DNA of 64,000 bases from positions 108,613,179 through 108,677,178 of the forward strand of contig CM045996.1 of NCBI GenBank assembly GCA_025175895.1, read 5' to 3'. Position 1 is the stretch's first letter. Every line of letters begins with the position of its first letter. The DNA comes from Wurfbainia villosa (Eukaryota > Streptophyta > Magnoliopsida > Zingiberales > Zingiberaceae). Under the pieces are notes generated by a model, which searched no databases, was not told the origin of the DNA, and saw only the letters and a list, made by a program, of their open reading frames with translations. A program made the translations under genes and the position numbers. Shown here piece by piece: positions 1 through 10,797 of this stretch.

Positions 1-401
1 GATATTTCCTCAAGATGTCAAAGCATTTTACCATAACTAGCATCCATGGTTAACTCCGAACATCCCAATGTCTCCATCTAGTGAGAAACTGCTGCTTGGA
101 TAAACCAAAGAGTATAACTCGTGCTAGTCTCAATAGAATTGATGGCGTCCGAATGCATCAATTCATCGACTAGGGATAATTCCAATACATAACAATTACA
201 AATGTAGAGATACTCACTAGTTGTGATCCAATCACAAATTCTCTCATGTTGTGAATTGTATTGCGGACATTCAGTAAATGAGTTTAAGATCCAATCAAAT
301 ACATGAAAACATGTACACTTAAATAGTAAATCTTCATTTATCAAATAAATGGTACAACCATAAGGCGATTGCCTTAGGACACCTCTCATATATAACTAAC
401 A
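1..401 (-). mobile_element. Copia-A minus copy, truncated 3' LTR
   Basis: Read on the minus strand this begins TGTTAG at 401, right after a polypurine tract (402-413, minus GTGGGAGTT), and matches the first part of the LTRs at 9401, 16707 and 24013. It is cut by the window edge. Relative to the LTR at 9401 it lacks about 140 bp: near position 30 it jumps from the 'ctagttatggtaa' segment to the 'tgctttgacatctt' segment. It marks the 3' end of an inverted Copia-A copy whose pol lies at 416-1895. Confidence 0.85.
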
Positions 402-415
402 AACTCCCACTTGGC

Positions 416-1895
416 CTAATACCAATCACCATGGTATCCAATACTATAAGCTCTAACATGGCCCTCAAACTTACTTTGAGGTAAGGCCTTAGTTAAAGGG
501 TCCGCTAAGTTCCTTTTAGTGTGAATCTTCTCGATTTGTATTTCCTTCCTACTGATAATCTCTCTGATTAGATGATAGTGATGAAGCACATGTTTGGATC
601 GTTGATGAGACCACACCAAGTTCAGAGAAGAACTTCTTGATCCAAACCGCTTCCTTTACTGCTTCCGAAGCTACAATGTATTTTGCCTCAGTAGCAGAAT
701 CCGCTAGTGACTTGCTTGATACTTTTTCCACTTATTGTGCCTCCATTTAAGGTGAATATCTACCCAGACTGAGACCTAGAATCATTCTTGTTGGAAGCTG
801 CCATCCGTATACCTGCGTATTACCATATCACCTTCTCCAGATATGAGAAACACATCCTTAGTTCTTCTCAAGTACTTAAAGATTGTCTTAACATCCGCCC
901 AATGATCCATTCCTGGATCAGACTGGTATCTGGTCATGACACTCAGAGCATATGACACATCAGGCCACGTACATAATATAACATACATGATAGATCCTAT
1001 TGCTGATGCATAGGGGATCTTACTCATGCAAATCCTCTCGTCTTCTGCGCGTGGACATAAAGACTTCGAAAGGTGTATCCCATGCCTAATGGGAAGGAAT
1101 CCTTTTCTTAAATTCCAACATGCTAAACCTCTTTAGCACTCAGTCTATATATGTAGACTACGAAAGACCAAGCAACCAATTTGATCTATCACTATAGATC
1201 TTAATCCTGAGGATGTAGGTCTCTTCTCTCAGGTCTTTAATAAAGAATATTTTGGATAACCAAATTTTGATCGATTGTAAGACAGATATATCGTTTCCTA
1301 TGAGTAATATATCATCGACATGCAACACTAGGAACACGACTGCACTCCCTCTAACCTTCTTGTACACATAGGGTTCGTCCATCCATGTCGATTTTCTTCT
1401 TGAAAACCTACTTGCACCCTATAGGCTTAATGCCTTCAAGTGGGTCCACCAAGTTCCAAACTTGATTTTCATACATCGAATCTATTTTTGACTTCTTGGC
1501 ATCAAGTCATTTATCCCTTTCTGAACCTTTTAGAACTTCTTCATTACTGGTAGGCTCCTCATCATAAATGAGTAATATGTCATTCGATTCACTTAAGAGA
1601 AATTCATATCTCTCAGGAATGTTGCGTGTTCTACCAGATCTATGAAGATGTGGTGTCACAATAGGTTCAGTCGATGGCTCATCACTATGAGTTATCAGTT
1701 GTGGTGCTTGACCAGGTATCTCATCAATGTCTATTGTGATAGGACCGATAACTACGCAAGAGGGGGGAGATATATCATTTTTTTTAAACCAAAAGACACA
1801 GTGAAAAATCCTGAACCAATCGACCGACGCTCATTCAAAATGCAAAACCTAATAGTCTTGTTCACCAAAATATCAAAGAGTTGCATATGATGCAA
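416..1895 (-). pseudogene. Copia-A RT and RNase H remnant (inverted copy)
   Basis: This is the C-terminal half of a Ty1/copia polyprotein on the minus strand. Reading from 1895 down, it shows the linker before RT (SGRTRNIPERYEF-like), the RT start (ENQVWNLVDP, GCK.VFKKK), then HVDDILLIG, the copia form of the YVDD catalytic motif, near 1300-1325. The late RT motif MSKIPYASAIGSIMY is at about 1027-980. RNase H (ADSATEAKYI) is near 660-700, and the family tail ADPLTKALP is near 485-520. About 340 bp of the RT core are missing between DMDG and EPYVYKK (junction near 1380), against the copies at 22622-22966. Several frameshifts and stops break it. The first ~40 codons, near 1780-1895, are not recognised as pol. 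Confidence 0.85.
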
Positions 1896-2157
1896 TTGGT
1901 AAGGATTTTCCTACGTAAATTATACTAGTCTTGGGCGATTAGCCAAAGCTAACTCAAGACAAAATATAATATGGACCTTGGTCCACATGATTCATATTTG
2001 GTTTGGAGCTAGTAGTATGGGCAAAGTACATTTTCCTACATTCATGAGTAGCCTCTACCAAAGCTCTACGATTCAGTGAAAGTATCATTTAATTAAAGGC
2101 TTAATTAAATTATTTATAATATGATACTTATTTTTGCATTTCTTGTTGTAGATCACC
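1896..2157. other. Unit spacer between Copia-A and Copia-B parts
   Basis: AT-rich sequence with no recognisable gene, repeated in all five units. It holds an inverted repeat (AGTATCAT 2081-2088 and ATGATACT 2121-2128) enclosing two TTAATTAA palindromes. It ends in a pyrimidine-rich stretch plus TAG at 2149-2151, six bases before the gag ATG. It may be what is left of the Copia-B leader; no Copia-B LTR or primer-binding site is visible. Confidence 0.6.
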
Positions 2158-2984
2158 ATGTCATCTAATACGTCAAATACTCTCTCTCTCTACAATCTAT
2201 CTTTGAGAAGTACAAGCTCAACGGAGCTAATTTCCTAGACTGGTACAGAAACTTGAGGATCGTCCTTAAGCAAAAACCAAAATTGTACATCCTAGAGCAA
2301 CCTCTTTCTGAAGCACCCGCCACTACCGCCACTCGTGCAAAGAAAGATGCTTACAAGAAGCATCAGGATGATGCATTAGATGTATCCTGCCTAAGGCTTG
2401 CCACCATGAACTCTGGGCTTCAAAAGCAACATGACAACATGGATGCACATGATATGGTTGAGCACCTGAAAAAACTATATCAAGGGCAAGCTAGGCACGA
2501 GCAATTTGGGGTGTCTAAGGTCATATTTGCATGCAAAATACAAGAAGGAACTCCTGTAGGAACTCATGTACTCAAGATGATTGGGTATGTCGAGAACCTC
2601 GAAAGACTAGGATTTCCACTGGGTCATGAATTGGCCACTAACCTTATCTTGCAATCATTGTCAGAAAGGTATAGTCAATTTTTCATGAACTATAACATGA
2701 ATGAAATTGACAAGCCTCTGCCTGAGATGCTCAACATGTTGAGAACTACTGAACCCAATCTCAAGAAGACCAAGACTAGTAACATACTGATGGTACAAAA
2801 GGGAAAAGGAAAAAGGAAGCCTAAAGGAATGGGTAAGACCAAAGCCAAAGGTAAGGCCAACTCTACTACATCGAAGGCTAAAGGCGGGGTGTCTAAAGAA
2901 GGGAACTGCTTCCAATGTGGTGAGACCGGGAATTGGAAGAAGAACTGCAAGATATACCTGGAGGAAGTTAAAATAAAAAAGTGA
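2158..2984 (+). pseudogene. Copia-B gag, unit 1
   Basis: Ty1/copia-type Gag, the structural protein that would assemble the cytoplasmic virus-like particle. The ATG at 2158 is followed by a CT microsatellite. The main frame (open from 2253, 243 codons) is offset from the ATG by one register, so a frameshift in the CT run separates start and body. The body has the copia Gag core (LNGANFLDWYRNLRIVL upstream, LKMIGYVENLERLGF, LILQSLSERYSQF) and ends in a basic tail with a CX2CX4-type knuckle (CFQCGETGNWKKNC; the usual His is Asn). It is followed out of frame by protease. This is the longest uninterrupted gag body of the five units, along with unit 5. Confidence 0.8.
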
Positions 2985-3899
2985 GACTTATGCCTCAGGT
3001 ATATATGTTATAGAAGCCAATTTATCTATTTCTTCTTCATGGGTATTAGATACCGGTTGTGCATCACACATTTGTACTAATGTGCATGGCCTAAGAAAGA
3101 CTAGATCATTGACAAATGGCGAAGTGGACCTACGAGTAGGCAATGGCGCAAGAGTTGCTACTATTGTTGTACGAACATACTTTTTATCTTTGCTTTTTGG
3201 ACTTATTCTGGAACTAGAAGAGTGCTATTATGTACATGCTTTAACTAAGAAAATTATCTCTATTTTTTGTTTGGAAAAGAAAGGTTTCTCATTTATGATA
3301 AAGGACAAATGTTGTTCTATTGTAGTGCACTTCTTACGAATGGACTCTATGTTCTAGATTTGGAAAGCCCAATTTATAACATAAATACAAAACGGTTCAA
3401 ATCGAATAATTTAAACCAAACATATCTCAGGCATTATCGCTAGGGTCATATAAATGAGAATCACATATTACAACTCCATAAGGATGGACTTTTAAACTCA
3501 TTTGATTTTGAATCATATGAGGCATGTGAATCCTGTCTTCTTGGCAAGATGAGCAAGACTCCATTTAGTGGACATGGCGAAAGAGCGATAGACTTGTTAG
3601 CATACATACTGATGTATGTGGCCCTTTCAATATCGCTACTAGAGGAGGCTATTAGTACTTCATCACTTTTATTAATGATGTCAGTAGATATGGCTATGTG
3701 TATCTCATGAAACACAAGTCAGAATCTTTTGAAAAGTACAATGAATTCAAGAGTGAAGTAAAAAAAAAACTTGGCAAAAGTATTAAGATGCTTCGATCAG
3801 ATCGAGGTGGTGAATACCTTAGCCAATAGTTTCGTGACCATCTTTTTGATTGTGGGATCATATCTCAACTCACTCCACCTGGAATACCACAGTGGAATG
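2985..3899 (+). pseudogene. Copia-B protease and integrase N-terminal part, unit 1
   Basis: After the gag stop the pol frame resumes with an aspartic protease motif (VLDTGCASHIC, near 3043-3080). The pre-integrase domain follows (GHINENHILQLH, then CESCLLGKMSKTPF near 3525-3560), then the start of the integrase core (VSRYGYVYLMKHKSE as conceptual reading near 3680-3720, and RSDRGGEYLS near 3795-3830). Shared stops include TAG in the HYR*GHI position near 3440 and TAG after GGEYLSQ near 3828. It ends at 3899 inside the PQWN motif where SIRE-1 LTR sequence begins. The integrase C-terminus and RT of this family lie 47 kb away at 51059-51918. Confidence 0.8.
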
Positions 3900-4061
3900 T
3901 GTTGGGGATCGGTGGTCCGGCTAGAAGGGGGGTTGAATAGCCTTTATTGTGCTCGATGGAACTCGCTCGTGCTTAATCATCTACAATCTTGTTAGCACAG
4001 TGGAATAAAGACAATTAAGACTAGAAACAAAGTAAAGAGAAAGAAATGCAAACTACTTGCA
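3900..4061 (-). repeat. SIRE-1 LTR end scrap, unit 1
   Basis: 162 bp starting TGTTGGGGATCGG that match the beginning (plus orientation) of the SIRE-1 LTRs at 31749 and 49740, but lacking about 10 bp (ataataaag) present in the complete LTRs. It ends in a short inverted repeat, TGCAA-ACTAC-TTGCA, that abuts the next unit. Equivalent scraps close units 2, 3 and 4 (6667-6828, 26245-26406, 29000-29161). Confidence 0.8.
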
Positions 4062-4660
4062 TTTCCTATGAGTAATATATCATCGACATGCAACACTAGG
4101 AACACGACTGCACTCCCTCTAACCTTCTTGTACACATAGGGTTCGTCCATCCATGTCGATTTTCTTCTTGAAAACCTACTTGCACCCTATAGGCTTAATG
4201 CCTTCAAGTGGGTCCACCAAGTTCCAAACTTGATTTTCATACATCGAATCTATTTTTGACTTCTTGGCATCAAGTCATTTATCCCTTTCTGAACCTTTTA
4301 GAACTTCTTCATTACTGGTAGGCTCCTCATCATAAATGAGTATATGTCATTCGATTCACTTACGAGAAATTCATATCTCTCAGGAATGTTGTGTGTTCTA
4401 CCAGATCTATGAAGATGTGGTGTCACAATAGGTTCAGTCGATAGCTCATCACTATGAGTTATCGGTTGTGGTGCTTGACCAGGTATCTCATCAATGTCTA
4501 TTGTGATAGGACCGATAACTACGCAAGAGGGGGGAGATATATCATTTTTTTTAAACCAAAAGACAGTGAAAAATACTGAACCAATCGACCGACGCTCATT
4601 CAAAATGCAAAACCTAATAGTCTTGTTCACCAAATTATCCAAGAGTTGCATATGATGCAA
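4062..4660 (-). pseudogene. Copia-A RT scrap, unit 2
   Basis: Minus-strand fragment running from the linker before RT (an open frame of 120 codons from 4660 holds TPHLHRSGRTHNIPERYEF) through NQVWNLVDP to the VDDILLIG motif at the unit edge, with the same RT-core deletion as the left copy. A 2-base loss near 4340 (gagtatatg against gagtaatatg) shifts the frame after ESND. It has no 3' pol and no LTR, so it cannot be a functional gene. Confidence 0.75.
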
Positions 4661-4922
4661 TTGGTAAGGATTTTCCTACTTAAATTATACTAGTCTTGGG
4701 CGATTAGCCAAAGCTAACTCAAGACAAAATATAATATGGACCTTGGTCCACATGATTCATATTTGGTTTGGAGCTAGTAGTATGGGCAAAGTACATTTTC
4801 CTACATTCATGAGTAGCCTCTACCAAAGCTCTACGATTCAGTGAAAGTATCATTTAATTAAATGCTTAATTATATTATTTAGAATATGATACTTATTTTT
4901 GCATTTCTTGTTGTAGATCACC

Positions 4923-5750
4923 ATGTCATCTAATACGTCAAATACTCTCTCTCTCTACAATCTATCTTTGAGAAGTACAAGCTCAACGGAGCTAATTTCC
5001 TAGACTGGTACAGAAACTTGAGGATCGTCCTTAAGCAAAAACCAAAATTGTACATCCTAGAGCAACCTCTTTTTGAAGCACCCGCCACTACCGCCACTCG
5101 TGCAAAGAAAGATGCTTACAAGAAGCTTCAAAATGATGCATTAGATGTATCCTGCCTAAGGCTTGCCACCATGAACTCTGGGCTTCAAAAGCAACATGAC
5201 AACATGGATGCACATGATATGGTTGAGCACCTGAAACAACTATATCATGGGCAAGCTAGGCACGAGCAATATGATGTGTCTAAGGCCCTATTTGCATGCA
5301 AAATACAAGAAGGAACTCCTGTAGGAACTCATGTACTCAAGATGATTGGGTATGTCGAGAACCACGAAAGACTAGGATTTCCACTGGGCCATGAATTGGC
5401 CACTAACCTTATCCTGCAATCATTGTCAGAAAGGTATAGTCAATTTTTCATGAACTATAACATGAATGAAATTGACAAGCCTCTGCCTGAGATGCTCAAC
5501 ATGTTGAGAACTACTGAACCCAATCTCAAGAAGACCAAGACTAGTAACATACTGATGGTACAAAAGGGAAAAGGAAAAAAGGAAGCCTAAAGGAATGGGT
5601 AAGACCCAAGCCAAAGGTAAGGCCAACTCTACTACATCGAAGGTTAAAGGCGGGGTGTCTAAAGAAGGGAACTGCTTCCAATGTGGTGAGACCGGGAATT
5701 GGAAGAAGAACTGCAAGATATACCTGGAGGAAGTTAAAATAAAAAAGTGA
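4923..5750 (+). pseudogene. Copia-B gag, unit 2
   Basis: Same Gag as in unit 1. The frame is open from 5018 to 5590 (190 codons), then an extra A in the 'aaaaggaaaaaagg' run shifts it, so the basic tail and zinc-knuckle segment (near 5680-5720) are out of frame. Private changes include HEQYDVSKALF where unit 1 has HEQFGVSKVIF. Confidence 0.75.
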
Positions 5751-6666
5751 GACTTCTGCCTCAGGTATATATGTTATAGAAGCCAATTTATCTATTTCTT
5801 CATCATGGGTATTAGATACCGGTTGTGCATCACACATTTGTACTAATGTGCAAGGCCTAAGAAAGACTAGATCATTGACAAATGGCGAAGTGGACCTACG
5901 AGTAGGCAATGGCGCAAGAGTTGCTGCTATTGCTGTACGAACATACTTTTTATCTTTGCTTTTTGGACTTATTCTGGAACTAGAAGAGTGCTATTATGTA
6001 CCTACTTTAACTAAGAAAATTATCTCTATTTTTTGTTTGGAAAAGAAAGGTTTCTCATTTATGATAAAGGACAAATGTTGTTCAATTGTAGTGGACTTCT
6101 TACGAATGGACTCTATGTTCTAGATTTGGAAAGCCCAATTTATAACATAAATACCAAACGGTTCAAATCGAATAATTTAAACCAAACATATCTCGGGCAT
6201 TATCGCTAGGGTCATATAAATGAGAATCACATATTACAACTCCATAAGGATGGACTTTTAAACTCATTTGATTTTGAATCATATGAGGCATGTGAATCCT
6301 GTCTTCTAGGCAAGATGAGCAAGACTCCATTTAGTGGACATGGCGAAAGAGCGATAGACTTGATAGCATACATACTGATGTATGTGGCCCTTTCAATATC
6401 GCTACTAGAGGAGGCTATTAGTACTTCATCACTTTTATTGATGATGTCAGTAGATATGGCTATGTGTATCTCATGAAACACAAGTCAGAATCTTTTGAAA
6501 AGTACAATGAATTCAAGAGTGAAGTACAAAAAAAAACTTGGCAAAAGTATTAAGATGCTTCGATCAGATCGAGGTGGTGAAAACCTTAGCCAATAGTTTC
6601 GTGACCATATTTTTGTTTGTGGGATCATATCTCAACTCACTCCACCTGGAATACCACAGTGGAATG
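5751..6666 (+). pseudogene. Copia-B protease and integrase N-terminal part, unit 2
   Basis: Carries the same domains and shared stops as unit 1. The protease motif is near 5810-5845, and a 91-codon open stretch at 5848-6123 covers the end of protease and the linker. It is cut at 6666 by the SIRE-1 scrap. Confidence 0.75.
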
Positions 6667-6828
6667 TGTTGGGGATCGGAGGTTCGGCTAGAAGGGGGGT
6701 TGAATAGCCTTTATTGTGCTCGATGGAACTCGCTCATGCTTAATCATCTACAATCTTGTTAGCGCAGTGGAATAAAGACAATTAAGACTAGAAACAAAGT
6801 AAAGAGAGAGAAATGCAAACTACTTGCA

Positions 6829-7428
6829 TTTCCAATGAGTAATATATCATCGACATGCAACACTAGGAACACGACTGCACTCCCTCTAACCTTCTTGTAC
6901 ACATAGGGTTTGTCCATCCATGTCGATTTTCTTCTTGAAAACCTACTTGCACCCTATAGGCTTAATGCATTCAAGTGGGTCCACCAAGTTCCAAACTTGA
7001 TTTTCATACATCGAATCTATTTTTGACTTCTTGGCATCAAGTCATTTATCCCTTTCTGAACCTTTTAGAACTTCTTCATTATTGGTAGGCTCCTCATCAT
7101 AAATGAGTAATATGTTATTCGATTCACTTACGAGAAATTCATATCCTTCAGGAATGTTTCGTATTCTACCAGATCTATGAAGATGTGGTGTCACAATAGG
7201 TTCAGTCGATAGCTCATCACTATGAGTTATCGGTTGTGGTGCTTGACCAGGTATCTCATCAATGTCTATTGTGATAGGACCGATAACTACGCAAGAGGGG
7301 GGAGATATATCATTTTTTTTAAACCAAAAGACATTGAAAAATACTGAACCAATCGACCGACGCTCATTCAAAATGCAAAACCTAATAGTCTTGTTCACCA
7401 AAATATCCAAGAGTTGCATATGATGCAA
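6829..7428 (-). pseudogene. Copia-A RT scrap, unit 3
   Basis: Minus-strand scrap, open for 128 codons from 7428 to 7042 through SGRIRNIPEGYEF and DEEPTNNEEVLKGSERDK. It stops at the W-to-stop position that all units share (ATG GCA TCAAG... reads K*L). The frame is better kept here than in unit 2. Confidence 0.75.
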
Positions 7429-7690
7429 TTGGTAAGGATTTTCCTACTTAAATTATACTAGTCTTGGGCGATTAGCCAAAGCTAACTCAAGACAAAATAT
7501 AATATGGACCTTGGTCCACATGATTCATATTTGGTTTGGAGCTAGTAGTATGGGCAAAGTACATTTTCCTACATTCATGAGTAGCCTCTACCAAAGCTCT
7601 ACGATTCAGTGAAAGTATCATTTAATTAAAGGCTTAATTATATTATTTAGAAAATGATACTTATTTTTGCATTTCTTGTTATAGATCACC

Positions 7691-8517
7691 ATGTCATCTA
7701 ATATGTCAAATACTCTCTCTCTCTACAATCTATCTTTGAGAAGTACAAGCTCAACGGAGCTAATTTCCTAGACTGGTACAGAAACTTGAGGATCGTCCTT
7801 AAGATAAAACCAAAATTGTACATCCTAGAGCAACCTCTTTCTGTAGCACCCGCCACTACCGCCACTCGTACAAAGAAAGATGCTTACAAGAAGAATCAAG
7901 ATGATGCATTAGATGTATCCTGCCTAAGGCTTGCCACCATGAACTCTGGGCTTCAAAAGCATCATGACAACATGGATGCACATGATATGGTTGAGCACCT
8001 GAAACAACTATATCAAGGGCAAGCTAGGCACGAGCAATTTGAGGTGTCTAAGGCCCTATTTGCATGCAAAATACAAGAAGGAACTCCTGTAGGAACTCAT
8101 GTACTCAAGATGATTGGGTATGTCGAGAACCTCGAAAGACTAGGATTTCCACTGGGCCATGAATTGGCCACTAACCTTATCCTGCAATAATATTCAGAAA
8201 GGTATAGTCAATTTTTCATGAACTATAACATGAATGAAATTGACAAGCCTCTGCCTGAGATGCTCAACATGTTGAGAACTACTGAACCCAATCTCAAGAA
8301 GACCAAGACTAGTAACATACTGATGGTACAAAAGGGAAAAGGAAAAAGGAAGCCTAAAGGAATGGGTAAGACCCAAGCCAAAGGTAAAGCCAACTCTACT
8401 ACATCGAAGGCTAAAGGCGGGGTGTCTAAAGAAGGGAACTGCTTCCAATGTGGTGAGACCGGGAATTGGAAGAAGAACTGCAAGATATACCTGGAGGAAG
8501 TTAAAATAAAAAAGTGA
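7691..8517 (+). pseudogene. Copia-B gag, unit 3
   Basis: Gag copy with a private in-frame stop. The LILQSLSERY motif reads LILQ then TAA at about 8188-8190, splitting the frame into 7786-8190 and 8218-8517. The second piece keeps the basic tail and the CFQCGETGNWKKNC knuckle. It also has K-I-K for K-Q-K near 7803. Confidence 0.75.
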
Positions 8518-9400
8518 GACTTCTGCCTCAGGTATATATGTTATAGAAGCCAATTTATCTATTTCTTCTTCATGGGTATTAGATACCGGTTGTGCATCAC
8601 ACATTTGTACTAATGTGCATGGCCTAAGAAAGACTAGATCATTGACAAATGACGAAGTGGACCAATGAGTAGGCAATGGCGCAAGAGTTGCTGCTATTGC
8701 TGTATGAACATACTTTTTATCTTTGCTTTTTGGACTTATTCTGGAACTAGAAGAGTGCTATTATGTACCTGCTTTAACTAAGAAAATTATCTCTATTTTT
8801 TGTTTGGAAAAGAAAGGTTTCTCATTTATGATAAAGGACAAATGTTGTTCTATTGTAGTGCACTTCTTACGAATGGACTCTATGTTCTAGATTTGGAAAG
8901 CCCAATTTATAACATAAATACCAAACGGTTCAAATCGAATAATTTAAACCAAACATATCTCGGGCATTATCGCAAGGGTCATATAAATGAGAATCACATA
9001 TTACAACTCCATAAGAATGGACTTTTAAACTCATTTGATTTTGAATCATATGAGGCATGTGAATCCTGTCTTCTAGGCAAGATGAGCAAGACTCCATTTA
9101 GTGGACATGGCGAAAGAGCGATAGACTTGTTAGCATACATACTGATGTATGTGGCCCTTTCAATATCGCTACTAGAGGAGGCTATTAGTACTTCATCACT
9201 TTTATTGATGATGTCAGTAGATATGGCTATGTGTATCTCATGAAACACAAGTCAGAATCTTTTGAAAAGTACAATGAATTCAAGAGTGAAGTACAAAAAA
9301 AAACTTGGCAAAAGTATTAAGATGCTTCGATCAGATCGAGGTGGTGAATACCTTAGCCAATAGTTTCGTGACCATCTTTTTGATTGTGGGATCATATCTC
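8518..9400 (+). pseudogene. Copia-B protease and integrase part, unit 3
   Basis: Differs from its sisters in lacking the HYR*GHI stop (reads HYRKGHI), giving an open stretch 8800-9243 (147 codons) over the pre-integrase zinc-binding segment (GHINENHILQLH ... CESCLLGKMSKTPF). The Copia-A composite inserted after CGIIS; the following QLTPPRIPQWN codons are at 26212-26244. Confidence 0.75.
9396..9400. other. Target-site duplication ATCTC (left)
   Basis: The 5 bp ATCTC before the first LTR are repeated at 26207-26211 after the third LTR, so the three-LTR composite is bounded as one insertion. Confidence 0.9.
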
Positions 9401-10490
9401 TGTTAGTAATATATGAGAGATGTCCTAAGGCAATCGCCTTATGTATGAACCATTTATATGATAAATGAAGATTCACTATTTGAGTATACATGTTTTATGT
9501 ATTTGATTGGATCTTAAACTCACTTACTGAATGTCCACGATACGATTCACAGCATGAGAGAATTTGTGATTGGATCACAACTAGTGAGTATCTCTACATG
9601 TGTAATTGTGATGTATCGGAATTATCCCTAGTCGATGAATTGATGAATCTGGACACCATCAATTCTGTTGAGACTAGCACGAGGTATACTCCTTGGTGTA
9701 TCCAAGCAGCTGATTCTCACTGGCTGGAGACATAGTGATGTCCGGAGTTAATCGTGGATGCTAGTTATGGTAACTAGTTCATTGGAGTGACCAGCCGTAA
9801 GACTTCATATGGTTCTCTGCATATATAGATATGTCAATGAAGTTCTTACTGTGGCTTAAGTGCGATGTTCCTTTGACTTGCGGTATTCAAGTCATCTTGA
9901 TCATGGAGACTTATGCTTTGACATCTTAAGCAAACATCTCTAAGGAGATGTGGACCCGGGATGATTGGGTATAAGTCGAAGTGATCGAAGGTGTTTGAAT
10001 AGCCTATAAAGGATTCACCACTCCTTGCGAGGAGATGTATACCCATGGCCTCTCGTCGGATTGTTACTAAAGTCTTTGGCCAAAGCATTACATGTTTAGA
10101 GTAAGGTACTCTTCGATACATGTGGAGTAACTAGAATCCGTAGGAGGAGGAAATGATACTTGGGCTAGGTGTGACGTAGTCAGCCTAGTGGGGACTGACA
10201 CAATATACCATGTCCTGAACCAAGTGGGTATAAGATGAGTGAAGGGAATGGGGCATGATTCATTCGAGCTACTGAAGGGTTTCAGAAATAGTTCTGGATC
10301 AACCGTTGATCTTTTCGGTTAATTGGGGATCATGATGTACTACTAGGTGCCACTCATGATCGTTCTATAATTAATGGTTAATTATAGACGGCCAACATAA
10401 ACCGAGAACCTATTTGGTCACACGCACAACGAGTGTAATCCAAAGGATTTAAAACGAGCTTGAGAATGGGATTCTAAGACCGAGAGAAAC

Positions 10491-10719
10491 TATGTTTGGT
10501 TTGACCAAACATAAAGCGAGCATGAAATTGTTTCAGTCGCAATGGAAGCGTGGATGGGCAGTGTCTTATGAAGACATAATGGATGGACCAAAATGGTTTG
10601 GTTCTAATCCAATGGATGAGAATATACCAAAGGGTTTGGTTTATATTAAACGAATGAACCAAAGGTTGGTTCGGTTCGTTTTAACTTAAAATAAACCATC
10701 ATGGTTTGGTTTATTTTAA
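10491..10719. promoter_or_regulatory. Cluster of TTTGGT/ACCAAA palindromes in LTR1 U3
   Basis: Five short inverted repeats lie within about 230 bp, ending roughly 70 bp before the TATA box. Most have arms built on ACCAAA/TTTGGT. The same cluster is in LTR2 (17782-18010) and LTR3 (25085-25313), where it is best preserved. Confidence 0.65.
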
Positions 10720-10789
10720 CTTATCTTAATGGAGCGGGTTAACGGGCTTTATGGATATGATCCATTAACCATTAAGAGAATTAGTTCTC

Positions 10790-10797
10790 TATAAAAG
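10790..10797 (+). promoter_or_regulatory. TATA box of LTR1
   Basis: TATAAAAG in the context TTCTCTATAAAAGTGGG, conserved at 18078-18085 (LTR2) and 25384-25391 (LTR3). It is followed by the GC-rich transcribed leader. Confidence 0.7.

Larger units (their letters stand above)
1294..4061. repeat. Tandem chimeric unit 1 (2768 bp)
   Basis: First of five direct repeats. The order is minus-strand Copia-A RT scrap, spacer, plus-strand Copia-B gag-PR-INT, then 162 bp of a SIRE-1 LTR end. Only this unit is continuous on its left with the rest of the Copia-A remnant, so its left edge is the original sequence. The boundary is defined by where unit 2 restarts at 'tttcctatgagtaat'. Confidence 0.85.
4062..6828. 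repeat. Tandem chimeric unit 2 (2767 bp)
   Basis: Second direct repeat, nearly identical by eye to unit 1. It starts exactly at the RT catalytic-motif segment (tttcctatgagtaat...) and ends with the SIRE-1 scrap 6667-6828. Confidence 0.85.
6829..9400. repeat. Tandem chimeric unit 3, left part
   Basis: Third direct repeat, interrupted at 9400 by the Copia-A composite. It continues at 26212-26406 after the duplicated target site. The two parts sum to 2767 bp, the same as unit 2, which shows that the insertion came after the tandem duplication. Confidence 0.85.

Noticed and set aside
1896..2157. Copia-A minus and Copia-B plus parts as one element with an internal inversion
   Set aside because: The surviving Copia-B RT start at 51720-51918 is clearly a different family from the Copia-A RT, so two elements were joined, not one inverted.
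2661..2950. Opposite-strand ORFs over Copia-B gag (also 5426-5909, 8194-8676, 30505-30800)
   Set aside because: They are shadows of the gag frame, carry no domain, and recur only because the units are duplicated.
9252..9735. ORFs spanning or beginning at the 9401 junction
   Set aside because: They cross or start at an insertion boundary and consist of LTR sequence; no domain.
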